Shown here: in pieces, positions 24,280 to 33,054 of the stretch
How positions within the stretch are numbered: the first letter of the stretch is position 1
How the letters are laid out: each line of letters begins with the position of its first letter
Assembly (NCBI RefSeq): GCF_000423565.1
Contig: NZ_KE384038.1
Span: 386,003 to 450,002 of the forward strand
Source of the DNA: Runella zeae DSM 19591
Lineage (GTDB): Bacteria; Bacteroidota; Bacteroidia; Cytophagales; Spirosomataceae
DNA length: 64,000 bases
Reading direction: 5' to 3'
Notes under the pieces: model-generated
What the model saw: only the letters and a program-made list of their open reading frames with translations
Told to the model about the DNA's origin: nothing
Database searches by the model: none
Made by a program: the position numbers and the translations under genes

Positions 24280-26553
24280 ATGACCCTATTCTACCGAAAA
24301 ATTTTTGTTTTGTTCTTTACATTTGGGGCTGTGTTAGGGGGACAGGGACAAGAAAAAAGTGCCCCGCTTGGTGGCGCTGCCTATCAGGAAAAATACCAAC
24401 ATCGTATTCGCCGCACCCCCATCCCCATCAAAATAGATGGCGAGCTTTCGGATGAGGCTTGGCAAACTGCCACAGCTAGTAAAAATTTTGCACCGCATTG
24501 GCCCCAAGACAATGTACCTCTTAAGCGTGATACCGAAGTAAAAATGGCCTTTGATGACCGTTTTTTGTATGTAGGAGTAGTATGTAGAGATTCTAACCAG
24601 CATATCATACAGACCCTCAAAAGAGATGCTTCATTTTGGGATTCGGATGCTTTTGGGCTTATTCTGGATCCTATCAACGAACGTACCAATGGTTTTTTCT
24701 TTGGCGTAAATGCCGCCAATGCTCAATGGGAAGGATTGCTTACTTTTTTTTCGGACGAACTAAACGGTAGCTGGGACAATAAATGGTATTCGCAAACCAA
24801 AATTTATGATACCTTTTGGACAATTGAGATGGCGATTCCCTTCAAAACCTTGCGTTATGACCCATCCAAAACCCAATGGGGAATTAACTTTGAACGAAAT
24901 GACCTCAAAAATAATCAGTATTCAACTTGGACTTTCGTTCCGGTCAATTTCAACGGCTATGATTTAGGATACACGGGAGCGCTTGTGTGGGAAGATACGC
25001 CACCTACTGTCAAAGGCAACGTCTCTTTGGTGCCCTACATCACGGGAGGAGTATCACATGATCATGTCGAGGGAAAGCTCACAAAAGGTAGCTTTAATGG
25101 AGGTCTTGATGCCAAAATCGCCATCAATTCTTCGCTCAATTTGGATGTTACGCTCAATCCGGATTTTTCCCAAATTGAAGTAGACAGGCAAGTTACCAAC
25201 CTGACTAGGTTTAGTATTTTCTTTCCTGAGCGGCGTACCTTTTTTCTCGAAAACGACGACTTGTTTAGTAGCTATGGTGCGCCGCCTTTTCGACCATTTT
25301 TTTCGAGGGCAGTAGGTCTGGACCGCAATGCCCAACCGATTCGGATTATAGGAGGGGTACGATTGAGTGGTAATCTTGACAAAAATTGGCGAGTAGGTCT
25401 AATGACAATGCAAACTGCCTCTAAAGATAGCTTGACCCCCGCCCAAAACTTCACGGCATTTTCTTTTAACCGTAAAGTACTAAAACGATCGCTTATTAAA
25501 GGCTATGCGCTCAATCGGCAAGGGTTTATGACTGAAGCCATGCGAAAAGCCAACCCAATGAACGAATATGGCCGGAATCAAGGACTAGAGTTTAGTTATT
25601 CAAATGTCAAAGGGGATTTGTCGGCGTGGGCGGGATATCACCTGTCTCAAAAAAGCACGATTAAAAAAAATAGTGATGTAAAGCAGGCTGGATTTGGATA
25701 CTTTGGCCGAAACCTGAATTTTTTTGTAGATTATATAGGGATTGGTACCAACTACTACGCCGATATGGGTTTTCTAAATCGAGTTGATAATTTTACTTTT
25801 AGGCTTGATCAATTTGGCAAAATCCAGTCTGATACCACCATAAGGCTTGGGTATAAACAAATATACAGTGAAGCTGAATATACCATCCGCCCTAAAAAAG
25901 GCAAAATCAGTAGCCATTCATTGGGTACCGAAAATTTTCTATTGTTGTATCCTAATGGCGAGTTGGGGGAGTATTCGACTGCCTTTGGCTACAATGTACT
26001 TTTCCAGAATACTAGCAGTTTTTCACTCAGGTACGATCACAATCGCGTCAATGTATTGTTTCCGTTTGTTTTTACCGATAGTGATTATGCCCTACCGGCC
26101 AACAATTATACTTACAGCCAATACAGTGCTACTTATGGCTCTGACTACCGAAAAAAGTTTTATTACACTGTAAGTTTCCGTACAGGCGGTTTTTATAACG
26201 GAACACTTCAGCAATATGCCCTAGAGATGAACTATCGGGCTCAGCCCTGGGGGAATTTTTCGATGAGTTTTGAACAAAACGACATTACCTTACCCAGGCC
26301 TTATGGCAATGACCGGCTCCTTTTGGTAAGCCCACGGGTAGAAATCAATTTTTCGACCCAGCTATTTTGGACTACTTTTTTACAGTTTAATACCCAAAAC
26401 AACAATTTTAACGTCAATAGTAGAGTGCAATGGAGGTACAAACCGATGTCAGATTTTTTCTTGGTATATACCGACAATTACTATACCGACCCTCTTTTTA
26501 GGAACAAAAATAGAGCTGTCGTGTTCAAATTTAATTATTGGCTCACTCTCTGA
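24280..26553 (+). CDS. DUF5916 outer-membrane protein with N-terminal family-9 carbohydrate-binding-like domain
   Basis: 757 aa. Signal peptide (1-24), then a CBM9-like beta-sandwich (about 40-235: IKIDGELSDEAWQTA, FLYVGVVCRD, WTIEMAIPFKTLRYD). The DUF5916 part follows, with LDVTLNPDFSQIEVD and FFPERRTFFLENDDLF. It ends in alternating beta strands and a terminal aromatic segment (VFKFNYWLTL) typical of an outer-membrane barrel. Function is not established for the family; a surface binding or transport role is likely. It is single, with a terminator on its 3' side. Confidence 0.9.
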   Translation: MTLFYRKIFVLFFTFGAVLGGQGQEKSAPLGGAAYQEKYQHRIRRTPIPIKIDGELSDEAWQTATASKNFAPHWPQDNVPLKRDTEVKMAFDDRFLYVGVVCRDSNQHIIQTLKRDASFWDSDAFGLILDPINERTNGFFFGVNAANAQWEGLLTFFSDELNGSWDNKWYSQTKIYDTFWTIEMAIPFKTLRYDPSKTQWGINFERNDLKNNQYSTWTFVPVNFNGYDLGYTGALVWEDTPPTVKGNVSLVPYITGGVSHDHVEGKLTKGSFNGGLDAKIAINSSLNLDVTLNPDFSQIEVDRQVTNLTRFSIFFPERRTFFLENDDLFSSYGAPPFRPFFSRAVGLDRNAQPIRIIGGVRLSGNLDKNWRVGLMTMQTASKDSLTPAQNFTAFSFNRKVLKRSLIKGYALNRQGFMTEAMRKANPMNEYGRNQGLEFSYSNVKGDLSAWAGYHLSQKSTIKKNSDVKQAGFGYFGRNLNFFVDYIGIGTNYYADMGFLNRVDNFTFRLDQFGKIQSDTTIRLGYKQIYSEAEYTIRPKKGKISSHSLGTENFLLLYPNGELGEYSTAFGYNVLFQNTSSFSLRYDHNRVNVLFPFVFTDSDYALPANNYTYSQYSATYGSDYRKKFYYTVSFRTGGFYNGTLQQYALEMNYRAQPWGNFSMSFEQNDITLPRPYGNDRLLLVSPRVEINFSTQLFWTTFLQFNTQNNNFNVNSRVQWRYKPMSDFFLVYTDNYYTDPLFRNKNRAVVFKFNYWLTL

Positions 26554-26559
26554 GGCTAT

Positions 26560-26606
26560 AAAAAAACAGGAGAAAGAATTTAGATTTCTTTCTCCTGTGC
26601 TTTTTT
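26560..26606. terminator. Bidirectional terminator between DUF5916 and carbonic anhydrase genes
   Basis: Perfect 13-base arms ACAGGAGAAAGAA (26566-26578) and TTCTTTCTCCTGT (26586-26598) enclose a 7-base loop. An A-run precedes and a T-run follows, so it can stop both convergent transcripts. It abuts the stop codon of the carbonic anhydrase gene. Confidence 0.85.
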
Positions 26607-27276
26607 AAGAATTGTTGTAATGCTGGGTTAGCTCTTCGCCGTATTCTTCAAAGTCATATCGATAAATTGACTCGACTTCGGCTCCTGGTAAGATTTCGGA
26701 GGTTTGGGTAATAAGCCCAGTGTGTAAATCAAACACCCACCCATGAATATGAGGGTATTGACGTTTTTTCCAAGCTCGTTGAATAATCGTAGTTTTGGCT
26801 AGATTTTTAGCTTGTTCCATCACATTAAATTCAACGAGCTTATTGAACCGTTGGTCAAAATCTTCGATGTCTTCGAGTTCTTCACTGTGCTTAGAATATA
26901 CATCTTTAATGTTTCGTAGCCACTTGTTAATCAGGCCAAAATCTTTGTTGCTCATGGCGGCTTTTACACCCCCACATCCATAGTGGCCGACTACCAAGAT
27001 ATGTTTTACTTCTAGTACCTCCACAGCATACTGCAATACACTAAGCATGTTGATATCGGTATGAATTACAAGATTAGCTACATTACGGTGTACAAATATT
27101 TCGCCCGGAGCTGTACCAGTTACTTCATTGGCGGGTACACGGCTATCGGCACAGCCAATCCAGAGGAATTCGGGTTTTTGATCAGCCGCTAGCTCTTCAA
27201 AATATTGTTCGTCAACTCTTAATTTATCGGCAGCCCATGCTTTATTAGCTAAAAGGAGTTTTTGATATGATTGCAT
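26605..27276 (-). CDS. can: Beta-class carbonic anhydrase
   Basis: 223 aa from the ATG at 27276. Zinc ligands and the catalytic pair are all present: Cys42-x-Asp44-x-Arg46 (WIGCADSRV), His98 and Cys101 (VGHYGCGG). The positions equal those of E. coli Can, so the chosen start is well supported. It interconverts CO2 and bicarbonate in the cytoplasm. Its start lies 32 bp inside the 3' end of the SulP gene upstream, so the two are translationally coupled. Together they resemble SulP/carbonic-anhydrase pairs proposed to move bicarbonate. Confidence 0.95.
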   Translation of the reverse strand: MQSYQKLLLANKAWAADKLRVDEQYFEELAADQKPEFLWIGCADSRVPANEVTGTAPGEIFVHRNVANLVIHTDINMLSVLQYAVEVLEVKHILVVGHYGCGGVKAAMSNKDFGLINKWLRNIKDVYSKHSEELEDIEDFDQRFNKLVEFNVMEQAKNLAKTTIIQRAWKKRQYPHIHGWVFDLHTGLITQTSEILPGAEVESIYRYDFEEYGEELTQHYNNS

Positions 27277-28810
27277 TTTTGAATGAATATTTATGTGGTG
27301 AAATTCCTTTAAATTCAACTTGAATTCCTCGGTAGAGGGCATCTTTTTTAAAACTCTCTAAAAGTTGAAAGATATCATGGTCTATAAATTCGGCTCTCGT
27401 ACCGTCGATATAGACCGAGTCTCCTTTTTCAAAGGAGTCTAAGAGACTTTTGAGATAAGGTTTATTCATAAAAGTCACATCTTTTATAAATAGGACTAAA
27501 ATGTTTTGTTGGTCACGAGCCATGCTGATGGCCGAGCGATTGTTGGTCACAATGATAGAAATTATGCCTGCCAACAAACCCAGCACAATACCCAATAACA
27601 AGTCGGAAAAAATAATACCGGCTATGGTCACAGAAAATGGTAAAAATTGTGGGAGACTTTTGCGGTTTATTTCGGGCAGTTTTTGGGAAGTTGCTAGTTT
27701 GTATCCTATCAGTAACAACAAAGAAGCTAAACAGGCTAAAGGAATAAAATTGAGTAATTGCGGAATCGTAATGACGGCAATCAGCATCAATACTCCTTGG
27801 ATAAAGGCCGATAGACGAGTTTTGCTACCACTGTATATATTGACAGAAGTACGGAGTGTTACTAAGGTAAGCGGTAGCCCTCCAATAAGCCCCGATACCA
27901 TATTGCCTATGCCTTGGGCTTTGAGTTCTTGACTTGGCGATGAAACACGGCGTTGGGGGTCAAGTTTGTCGGCTACTTCAAGACTTAAAAGAGATTCAAT
28001 ACTTGCTACAAGCATAAGCGTAAAAGCCGCTAAATAAACTTTAGGATTGGCGAGGGCTTCCCAAACCGGGAAATGGAAAGCACTAGAAGCATCTTCAAGA
28101 CTTAGGATGAGAGGTACCTTTACGAGATGGGTGCTCTCTTCTAAATAAAATCCCGGAATCCATAATTTAAAAACTTGGTTCATCAAAACGCCTGTAAGTA
28201 CTACCAGCAAGCCAATAGGAAATACCTTGAAAAAACGGAAGTCTTTTTTTGAAAAATATTCCCAAGTTATCATCACAGCTAAGCAGGTGATACTAATCGC
28301 AATAGCACCAGGATGAGGGTGGCTGAGGGCTTCGAGAATTTCAGAAAAGGTATTGTGATGATTGAGTTGTAAAAAATCAAATTCTCCTTCAACATCTGCA
28401 TCCCAGCCTAGAGCGTGGGGGATTTGTTTGAGGATAATCACAATGCCAATAGCTACCAACATGCCGTTGATGACACTCGAAGGCACAAAACTACTCAGCC
28501 TACCTGCCTTGAGCCAGCCTAATACGTATTGAAATGCACCTGCCAATACTACCGCTGTAAGGAAGTGAGAAAAACTCCCCAAAACCTCAATGCTATCTAG
28601 TACGATGATCGTAAGACCCGCCGCAGGACCGCTCACACTTACCTCTGACCCCGAAAACAAAGTAACCACGATTCCCCCCACAATTCCTGCCAAAAGACCC
28701 GAAAACAAAGGTGCACCTGATGCCAAGGCGATACCAAGGCACAAAGGGAGAGTTACCAAAAAAACAGATAAACCTGCCGAGAAATCTTTGTTAAAATGCT
28801 TTAGAGTCAT
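27245..28810 (-). CDS. SulP-family anion transporter (probable bicarbonate or sulfate), operon partner of carbonic anhydrase
   Basis: 521 aa. About 10-12 membrane segments carry the family signatures [17 protein letters not shown] and [15 protein letters not shown] central [19 protein letters not shown] loop follows, and a C-terminal STAS-like domain from about residue 435 ([21 protein letters not shown]). It likely imports an anion across the inner membrane. Overlap with the carbonic anhydrase gene favours bicarbonate, but SulP members also carry sulfate or chloride, so this is inference. It follows a second SulP gene by 40 bp in the same direction. Confidence 0.9.
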   Translation of the reverse strand: MTLKHFNKDFSAGLSVFLVTLPLCLGIALASGAPLFSGLLAGIVGGIVVTLFSGSEVSVSGPAAGLTIIVLDSIEVLGSFSHFLTAVVLAGAFQYVLGWLKAGRLSSFVPSSVINGMLVAIGIVIILKQIPHALGWDADVEGEFDFLQLNHHNTFSEILEALSHPHPGAIAISITCLAVMITWEYFSKKDFRFFKVFPIGLLVVLTGVLMNQVFKLWIPGFYLEESTHLVKVPLILSLEDASSAFHFPVWEALANPKVYLAAFTLMLVASIESLLSLEVADKLDPQRRVSSPSQELKAQGIGNMVSGLIGGLPLTLVTLRTSVNIYSGSKTRLSAFIQGVLMLIAVITIPQLLNFIPLACLASLLLLIGYKLATSQKLPEINRKSLPQFLPFSVTIAGIIFSDLLLGIVLGLLAGIISIIVTNNRSAISMARDQQNILVLFIKDVTFMNKPYLKSLLDSFEKGDSVYIDGTRAEFIDHDIFQLLESFKKDALYRGIQVEFKGISPHKYSFKNAIISKTPFS

Positions 28811-28850
28811 TGGCTAAATAAAAAAATGAAAAGGGAGGTACATCGTCTTC

Positions 28851-30404
28851 TTAGTGAGCTGCTAGCCCTTTAAACTCTGGAATACTGTGTAGTTCTAGGT
28901 TAATTCCTCGCAAGAGGGCCGTTTCTTTAAAATTATGGATGATTTCAAGCACATCTAAATCAATGTTGTGAGATTTGCTACCGTCAATGATGACATTAGA
29001 ATTTTCGGGAAGCTTGTCTAACATCAACGTAATCACACCCTTATTAATAAACGTTACATCTTCTACCAACTGAATCGTGATTTTTTCGTTTTCTAGATGC
29101 TCTTCTTTCATCAGTAGATATGCCCGGCGATAGTTGTTGCGCAAGATGAAAAAGATAGAAATCGCAATGCCGATAATAATTCCTTTGAGCAAATCAGTAA
29201 ACAGAATAGCCACAATAGTTACCACAAAAGGAATGAATTGCTCCCACCCTAAACGGTACATTGATTTAAACAACGATAGCTTGGCAAGTTTGTAGCCTAC
29301 CATCAATAAAACGGCCGCCAAGCACGCTAAGGGAATTTGGTTGAGTAAGTTTGCAAAACCCACCACGCTAATAAGCAATAAAAAACCGTGAATGATAGCC
29401 GACATTTTGGTTTTACCACCTGAGTTGATATTGGCCGAACTACGTACTATGACAGCCGTAAGAGGCAATCCTCCAATCAATCCTGATACTATATTGCCAA
29501 GACCTTGCGCCTTCAATTCACGATTTGTAGGGGTGTTACGTTTATAAGGGTCGAGCTTATCGGCAGCTTCTACGCTCAACAGCGATTCCAAACTTGCCAC
29601 AATGGCAAGCGTAATCGCTACCACATAAACTTGATAATTGGCAAGACCCGAAAAGTCGGGCAGCGTAAATTGTCCCACAAATTCCTGAAGCGAATTAGCC
29701 ACGGGTAGTTTTACCAAATGGTCGTTGGTAAGTGCCATTTTAGGAAAAGAAACTTTGAAAATTTGATTCAGCACAATCCCCAAAATCACCACAATAAGGG
29801 CCCCTGGTATAAATTTAAAGAAGGTGTATCTTTTCAAAAAAGGCTTGTCCCACAAAATCAGAATCAAAAGCGAGAGACTTGATATAATAATAGCCCCAGG
29901 ATGCAGAAAGTTAAGGGCATTGAAGATTTCTGAAAAAGTATTTTGGCCGTCTACTTGTAAAAACTCAAAATCGCCTTCGCTATCTTTGTCGTAGCCCAAA
30001 GCATGGGGGATTTGTTTGAAAACCAAGATAAGCCCAATCGCCGCTAGCATTCCTTTGATGACACTCGACGGAAAATAGTGCCCGATAATACCAGCTTTCA
30101 AGTATCCTAAAATAACCTGTATAACACCCGCCAACACCACAGCTGCCAAAAAAACTTCGTAGGAGCCTAACTGTTGAATAGAGTTAAGGACAATCACCGT
30201 GAGGCCAGCAGCAGGTCCACTAACACTGAGGGCTGAGCCACTTGCCAAGGCTACTACGATTCCGCCGACTATCCCAGTAATAATCCCTGAAAAAAGGGGA
30301 GCTCCTGAGGCTAATGCAATCCCTAAACAGAGAGGCAATGCTACCAAAAACACCACTAATCCTGCTGGTAAATCATGTTTTAAATCTTTAAGTAGGTCCT
30401 TCAT
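28851..30404 (-). CDS. SulP-family anion transporter, first gene of SulP-SulP-carbonic anhydrase operon
   Basis: 517 aa, close paralogue of the downstream SulP gene through its whole length: shared [62 protein letters not shown] and [18 protein letters not shown]. The STAS-like tail (NVIIDGSKSHNIDLDVLEII) is present. It is promoter-proximal in the probable three-gene operon. Having two related carriers side by side may mean a heteromeric or differently tuned pair. The substrate is not fixed by the sequence. Confidence 0.9.
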   Translation of the reverse strand: MKDLLKDLKHDLPAGLVVFLVALPLCLGIALASGAPLFSGIITGIVGGIVVALASGSALSVSGPAAGLTVIVLNSIQQLGSYEVFLAAVVLAGVIQVILGYLKAGIIGHYFPSSVIKGMLAAIGLILVFKQIPHALGYDKDSEGDFEFLQVDGQNTFSEIFNALNFLHPGAIIISSLSLLILILWDKPFLKRYTFFKFIPGALIVVILGIVLNQIFKVSFPKMALTNDHLVKLPVANSLQEFVGQFTLPDFSGLANYQVYVVAITLAIVASLESLLSVEAADKLDPYKRNTPTNRELKAQGLGNIVSGLIGGLPLTAVIVRSSANINSGGKTKMSAIIHGFLLLISVVGFANLLNQIPLACLAAVLLMVGYKLAKLSLFKSMYRLGWEQFIPFVVTIVAILFTDLLKGIIIGIAISIFFILRNNYRRAYLLMKEEHLENEKITIQLVEDVTFINKGVITLMLDKLPENSNVIIDGSKSHNIDLDVLEIIHNFKETALLRGINLELHSIPEFKGLAAH

Positions 30405-30633
30405 TTTTGTAGGTCTGAAATATGAAAATCTATACTAAGTGGGAGATAAAGAATGGAGAAGTAGGCTTAAGCCCCCAATGTATAAGCTGTATTCAGCAAG
30501 GAAGACAATATATGAGGATGATTGTCACCAAATCCTATTGAGATACAGTAGTTGAGAGGGTTTTAAACCAACAATTGAAGCAAAACAGTCCTCAGAAAAA
30601 GGAACGTTTTTATTTCTTCAAATCAAGAAAACT

Positions 30634-30972
30634 TTAGGGTTGCTCAGGAGGAGGAATACAAATAGAACTAAAAGGCTCGGGGTTGAGCACTAAATAAGTG
30701 AAGTTGCTGAAAATTTCCGCTAAGGCATATACTTTGAAAATATCATTCAATAAAAATGCAATTTCGTCGTCCCATTCACTATCTTCTTCGTTGGTTTCTT
30801 CGCTTGTTTCTTCATCCGTCGGAAAGTCACAGTCTGAATTAGGGCAGGAGCTTTTGGCTTGATTTTCGGTAGAAAGTGCCTTCTTACCTCCGCTTGCCAG
30901 AGGCTTAAGCGTTGTCATTAACCCTATCAGGAGACTAAAAAATAGCAATATAACGACTTTGGCGTAATGCAT
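30634..30972 (-). CDS. Small acidic secreted or membrane-anchored hypothetical protein
   Basis: 112 aa from the ATG at 30972; a TTG 12 codons upstream is the alternative. A hydrophobic signal-like segment (about 1-24) is followed by a Cys pair (SCPNSDCDFP) and a very acidic run (EETSEETNEEDSEWDDE). A conserved-looking helix comes next (FLLNDIFKVYALAEIF), then a Pro-rich end (CIPPPEQP). I do not recognise a family. It is a single gene between the SulP operon and plsC. Some similar small acidic proteins occur near transporters but no role is claimed here. Confidence 0.6.
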   Translation of the reverse strand: MHYAKVVILLFFSLLIGLMTTLKPLASGGKKALSTENQAKSSCPNSDCDFPTDEETSEETNEEDSEWDDEIAFLLNDIFKVYALAEIFSNFTYLVLNPEPFSSICIPPPEQP

Positions 30973-31118
30973 TGATTGGCCTGAGGTGACTTTAAGAATC
31001 AACTTCAACTTTTAGTAATATGCAAAAATGATACTATATTTTCTAAATCCCAACAAATATTTTATGGGAAAAGATTAAATAATGGATATAATGTTTGTGA
31101 GTATCGACTCTAAAGGCT

Positions 31119-31850
31119 CTATTGCAATTGTATCTCAATAGCGGTACGTGCTAGTTCCAGCACCTCTTCCGCTGTTTTACCTTTAGGCTCAATAGGACTC
31201 AGAACTACCCACGATAGTTTCTCAAAACTACTAAGAGGAAAGATTCCTTTTGGGTTGAGTTTTCCGGTATTTTTGATAGCTACAGGCACCACTAACGCAC
31301 TCGGGGCGCGCTTAATCAAAACCCCCACGCCGCCAGCTGCAAAAGGCTTGAGCGCTCCTGTTCGGGAGCGAGTACCTTCTGGAAATATAGCAGCCGAAAA
31401 TTTTGTTTCTTCTATCATTTTTCCCAAGCGAGCGATTTCCATGATTGCTTGTTTTCCATCTTTGCGGTCGATGAGAGCCGCACCACTTTTGCGGAGATTA
31501 TAAGAGATACTCGGAATACCTTTTGATAATTCAATTTTTGAGACAAAAATGGGGTAATTTTTGCGGAGATACCAAATCATCCCTACGATGTCAAACATAC
31601 TTTGATGATTAGCAATAAAAATAATGGGCCGGTCGGTCGGAAGTGTAGCTTTAGAAATAAATCGCAGGCGAGCCCCTACTATCCATAGACCATGCAAGAG
31701 TGAGCCATTGAGCAGGTGAACGGATTTTTGGTGAGTTTTACGACTAAAAAAATTAAAACAAATCACCTGAATCAAGTGAAATACTAACAACGTAAGCCCA
31801 AAGTATAGCAAGTAGATGGCACTAAGAATGTAATCTAGAATTTTTTTCAT
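31119..31850 (-). CDS. plsC: 1-acyl-sn-glycerol-3-phosphate acyltransferase (PlsC family)
   Basis: 243 aa. One or two N-terminal membrane segments (about 7-30) precede the acyltransferase core with NHQSMFDIVG (the H-x4-D catalytic motif) and FPEGTRSRTGALKPF (acyl-acceptor motif). It would add a second acyl chain to lysophosphatidate at the inner membrane. It is divergent from an acyl-ACP desaturase gene, 133 bp apart, which fits a shared role in membrane lipid synthesis. Related hemolysin-type or ornithine-lipid acyltransferases remain possible. Confidence 0.88.
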   Translation of the reverse strand: MKKILDYILSAIYLLYFGLTLLVFHLIQVICFNFFSRKTHQKSVHLLNGSLLHGLWIVGARLRFISKATLPTDRPIIFIANHQSMFDIVGMIWYLRKNYPIFVSKIELSKGIPSISYNLRKSGAALIDRKDGKQAIMEIARLGKMIEETKFSAAIFPEGTRSRTGALKPFAAGGVGVLIKRAPSALVVPVAIKNTGKLNPKGIFPLSSFEKLSWVVLSPIEPKGKTAEEVLELARTAIEIQLQ

Positions 31851-31983
31851 GTAATTGGGGCAAAAAATCTTTTGGGGTCAAAATTAATCAAACATTCCTA
31901 AAACACCTTAGCAATCATTTTTTTTGAAATTATGCGTACCTTCGGCAAAATTTCGTTATATTCTATTTAACCGATTGATATTT

Positions 31984-32964
31984 ATGCAACTTCCTTCCAC
32001 CCGTATAGAGGTTATGAAGTTCATTGGTCAGAAGATTGATTCAATCTTTGATGAATTTCTCAAACCCATCGAAAACATTTGGCAACCTGCTGATTTTTTG
32101 CCAGATGCCACTAGCGAAAACTTTTTGGATGATATCAAACTCCTCCAAGAAGCAGCCCGTGAGCTGCCCTACGATTACATGGCTGTGTTGGTAGGAGATG
32201 CTATTACAGAAGAAGCATTGCCTACCTACGAATCTTGGCTGATGACTGTAGAAGGAGTAAATCAGCAAGACCCTAATCAAGGCTGGACAAAGTGGATACG
32301 CGCTTGGACCGCCGAAGAAAACCGTCATGGCGATTTGTTGAACAAATACCTCTACTTGTCGGGTCGTATCAATATGCGTGCTATGGAGGTATCGACTCAG
32401 TACCTTATTGCCGATGGATTTGATATCCAAACAGGTACAGACCCTTATCGCAATTTTGTTTATACATCGTTTCAAGAGCTTGCCACCAATATTTCGCATC
32501 GACGTACGGCTACTTTGGCCAAGCAATATGGCAATGTGCTTTTATCCAAAATGTGTGGGGTGATTGCGGCCGATGAGATGCGTCATGCCAAGGCTTATAA
32601 AGCTTTTGTAGAGCGTATTTTTGAGGTAGACCCTTCCGAGATGATGCTCGCTTTTGAAGATATGATGCGTAAAAAGATTGTAATGCCTGCTCATTTTTTG
32701 CGTGAAACGGGAGTGAAATTGAGCGAAACATTTAGTCATTATTCAGATGCTGCACAACGCATCGGAGTATATACTACGTATGATTATATCGAAATCATGG
32801 AATCGTTGTTGGAAGAATGGAAAATCGATAAAATAAGTGGTCTCAATGAAGCCGGAGAGCGTGCTAGAGACTACATGATGGCTCTTCCTGCTCGCTTGAG
32901 AAGGGTAGCTGAGCGTACCAAAATTCCAGATTTGAATTACAATTTTAGTTGGATTGCTTCCTAA
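31984..32964 (+). CDS. Acyl-ACP desaturase (ferritin-like di-iron, FA_desaturase_2)
   Basis: 326 aa from the ATG at 31984. I preferred this to the upstream ATG at 31924 because the latter adds a non-homologous 20 residues. Iron-binding motifs are in place: EENRHG (AWTAEENRHGDLL) and DEMRHAKAY, with a further Glu in the preceding helix. It likely introduces a double bond into a saturated acyl chain carried by ACP, using O2 and ferredoxin. This is the soluble plant-like type, not the membrane-bound DesA type. It is divergent from plsC, and ends in a strong terminator shared with the convergent SulP gene. Confidence 0.9.
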   Translation: MQLPSTRIEVMKFIGQKIDSIFDEFLKPIENIWQPADFLPDATSENFLDDIKLLQEAARELPYDYMAVLVGDAITEEALPTYESWLMTVEGVNQQDPNQGWTKWIRAWTAEENRHGDLLNKYLYLSGRINMRAMEVSTQYLIADGFDIQTGTDPYRNFVYTSFQELATNISHRRTATLAKQYGNVLLSKMCGVIAADEMRHAKAYKAFVERIFEVDPSEMMLAFEDMMRKKIVMPAHFLRETGVKLSETFSHYSDAAQRIGVYTTYDYIEIMESLLEEWKIDKISGLNEAGERARDYMMALPARLRRVAERTKIPDLNYNFSWIAS

Positions 32965-32990
32965 AATAGGTTTGCTATCCCATTCATACA

Positions 32991-33041
32991 TTCCAAAGCA
33001 CAAAAAAAGCAGTGATTCACTGCTTTTTTTGTGCTTTGGAA
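32991..33041. terminator. Very long perfect hairpin between convergent genes
   Basis: Two 25-base arms match perfectly around a single central base (left 32991-33015, right 33017-33041; core AGCAGTGA / TCACTGCT with A7 and T7 runs). It should end transcription from both the desaturase gene and the SulP gene that stops at 33055. Confidence 0.85.
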
Positions 33042-33054
33042 ACTTTTAAAAACT

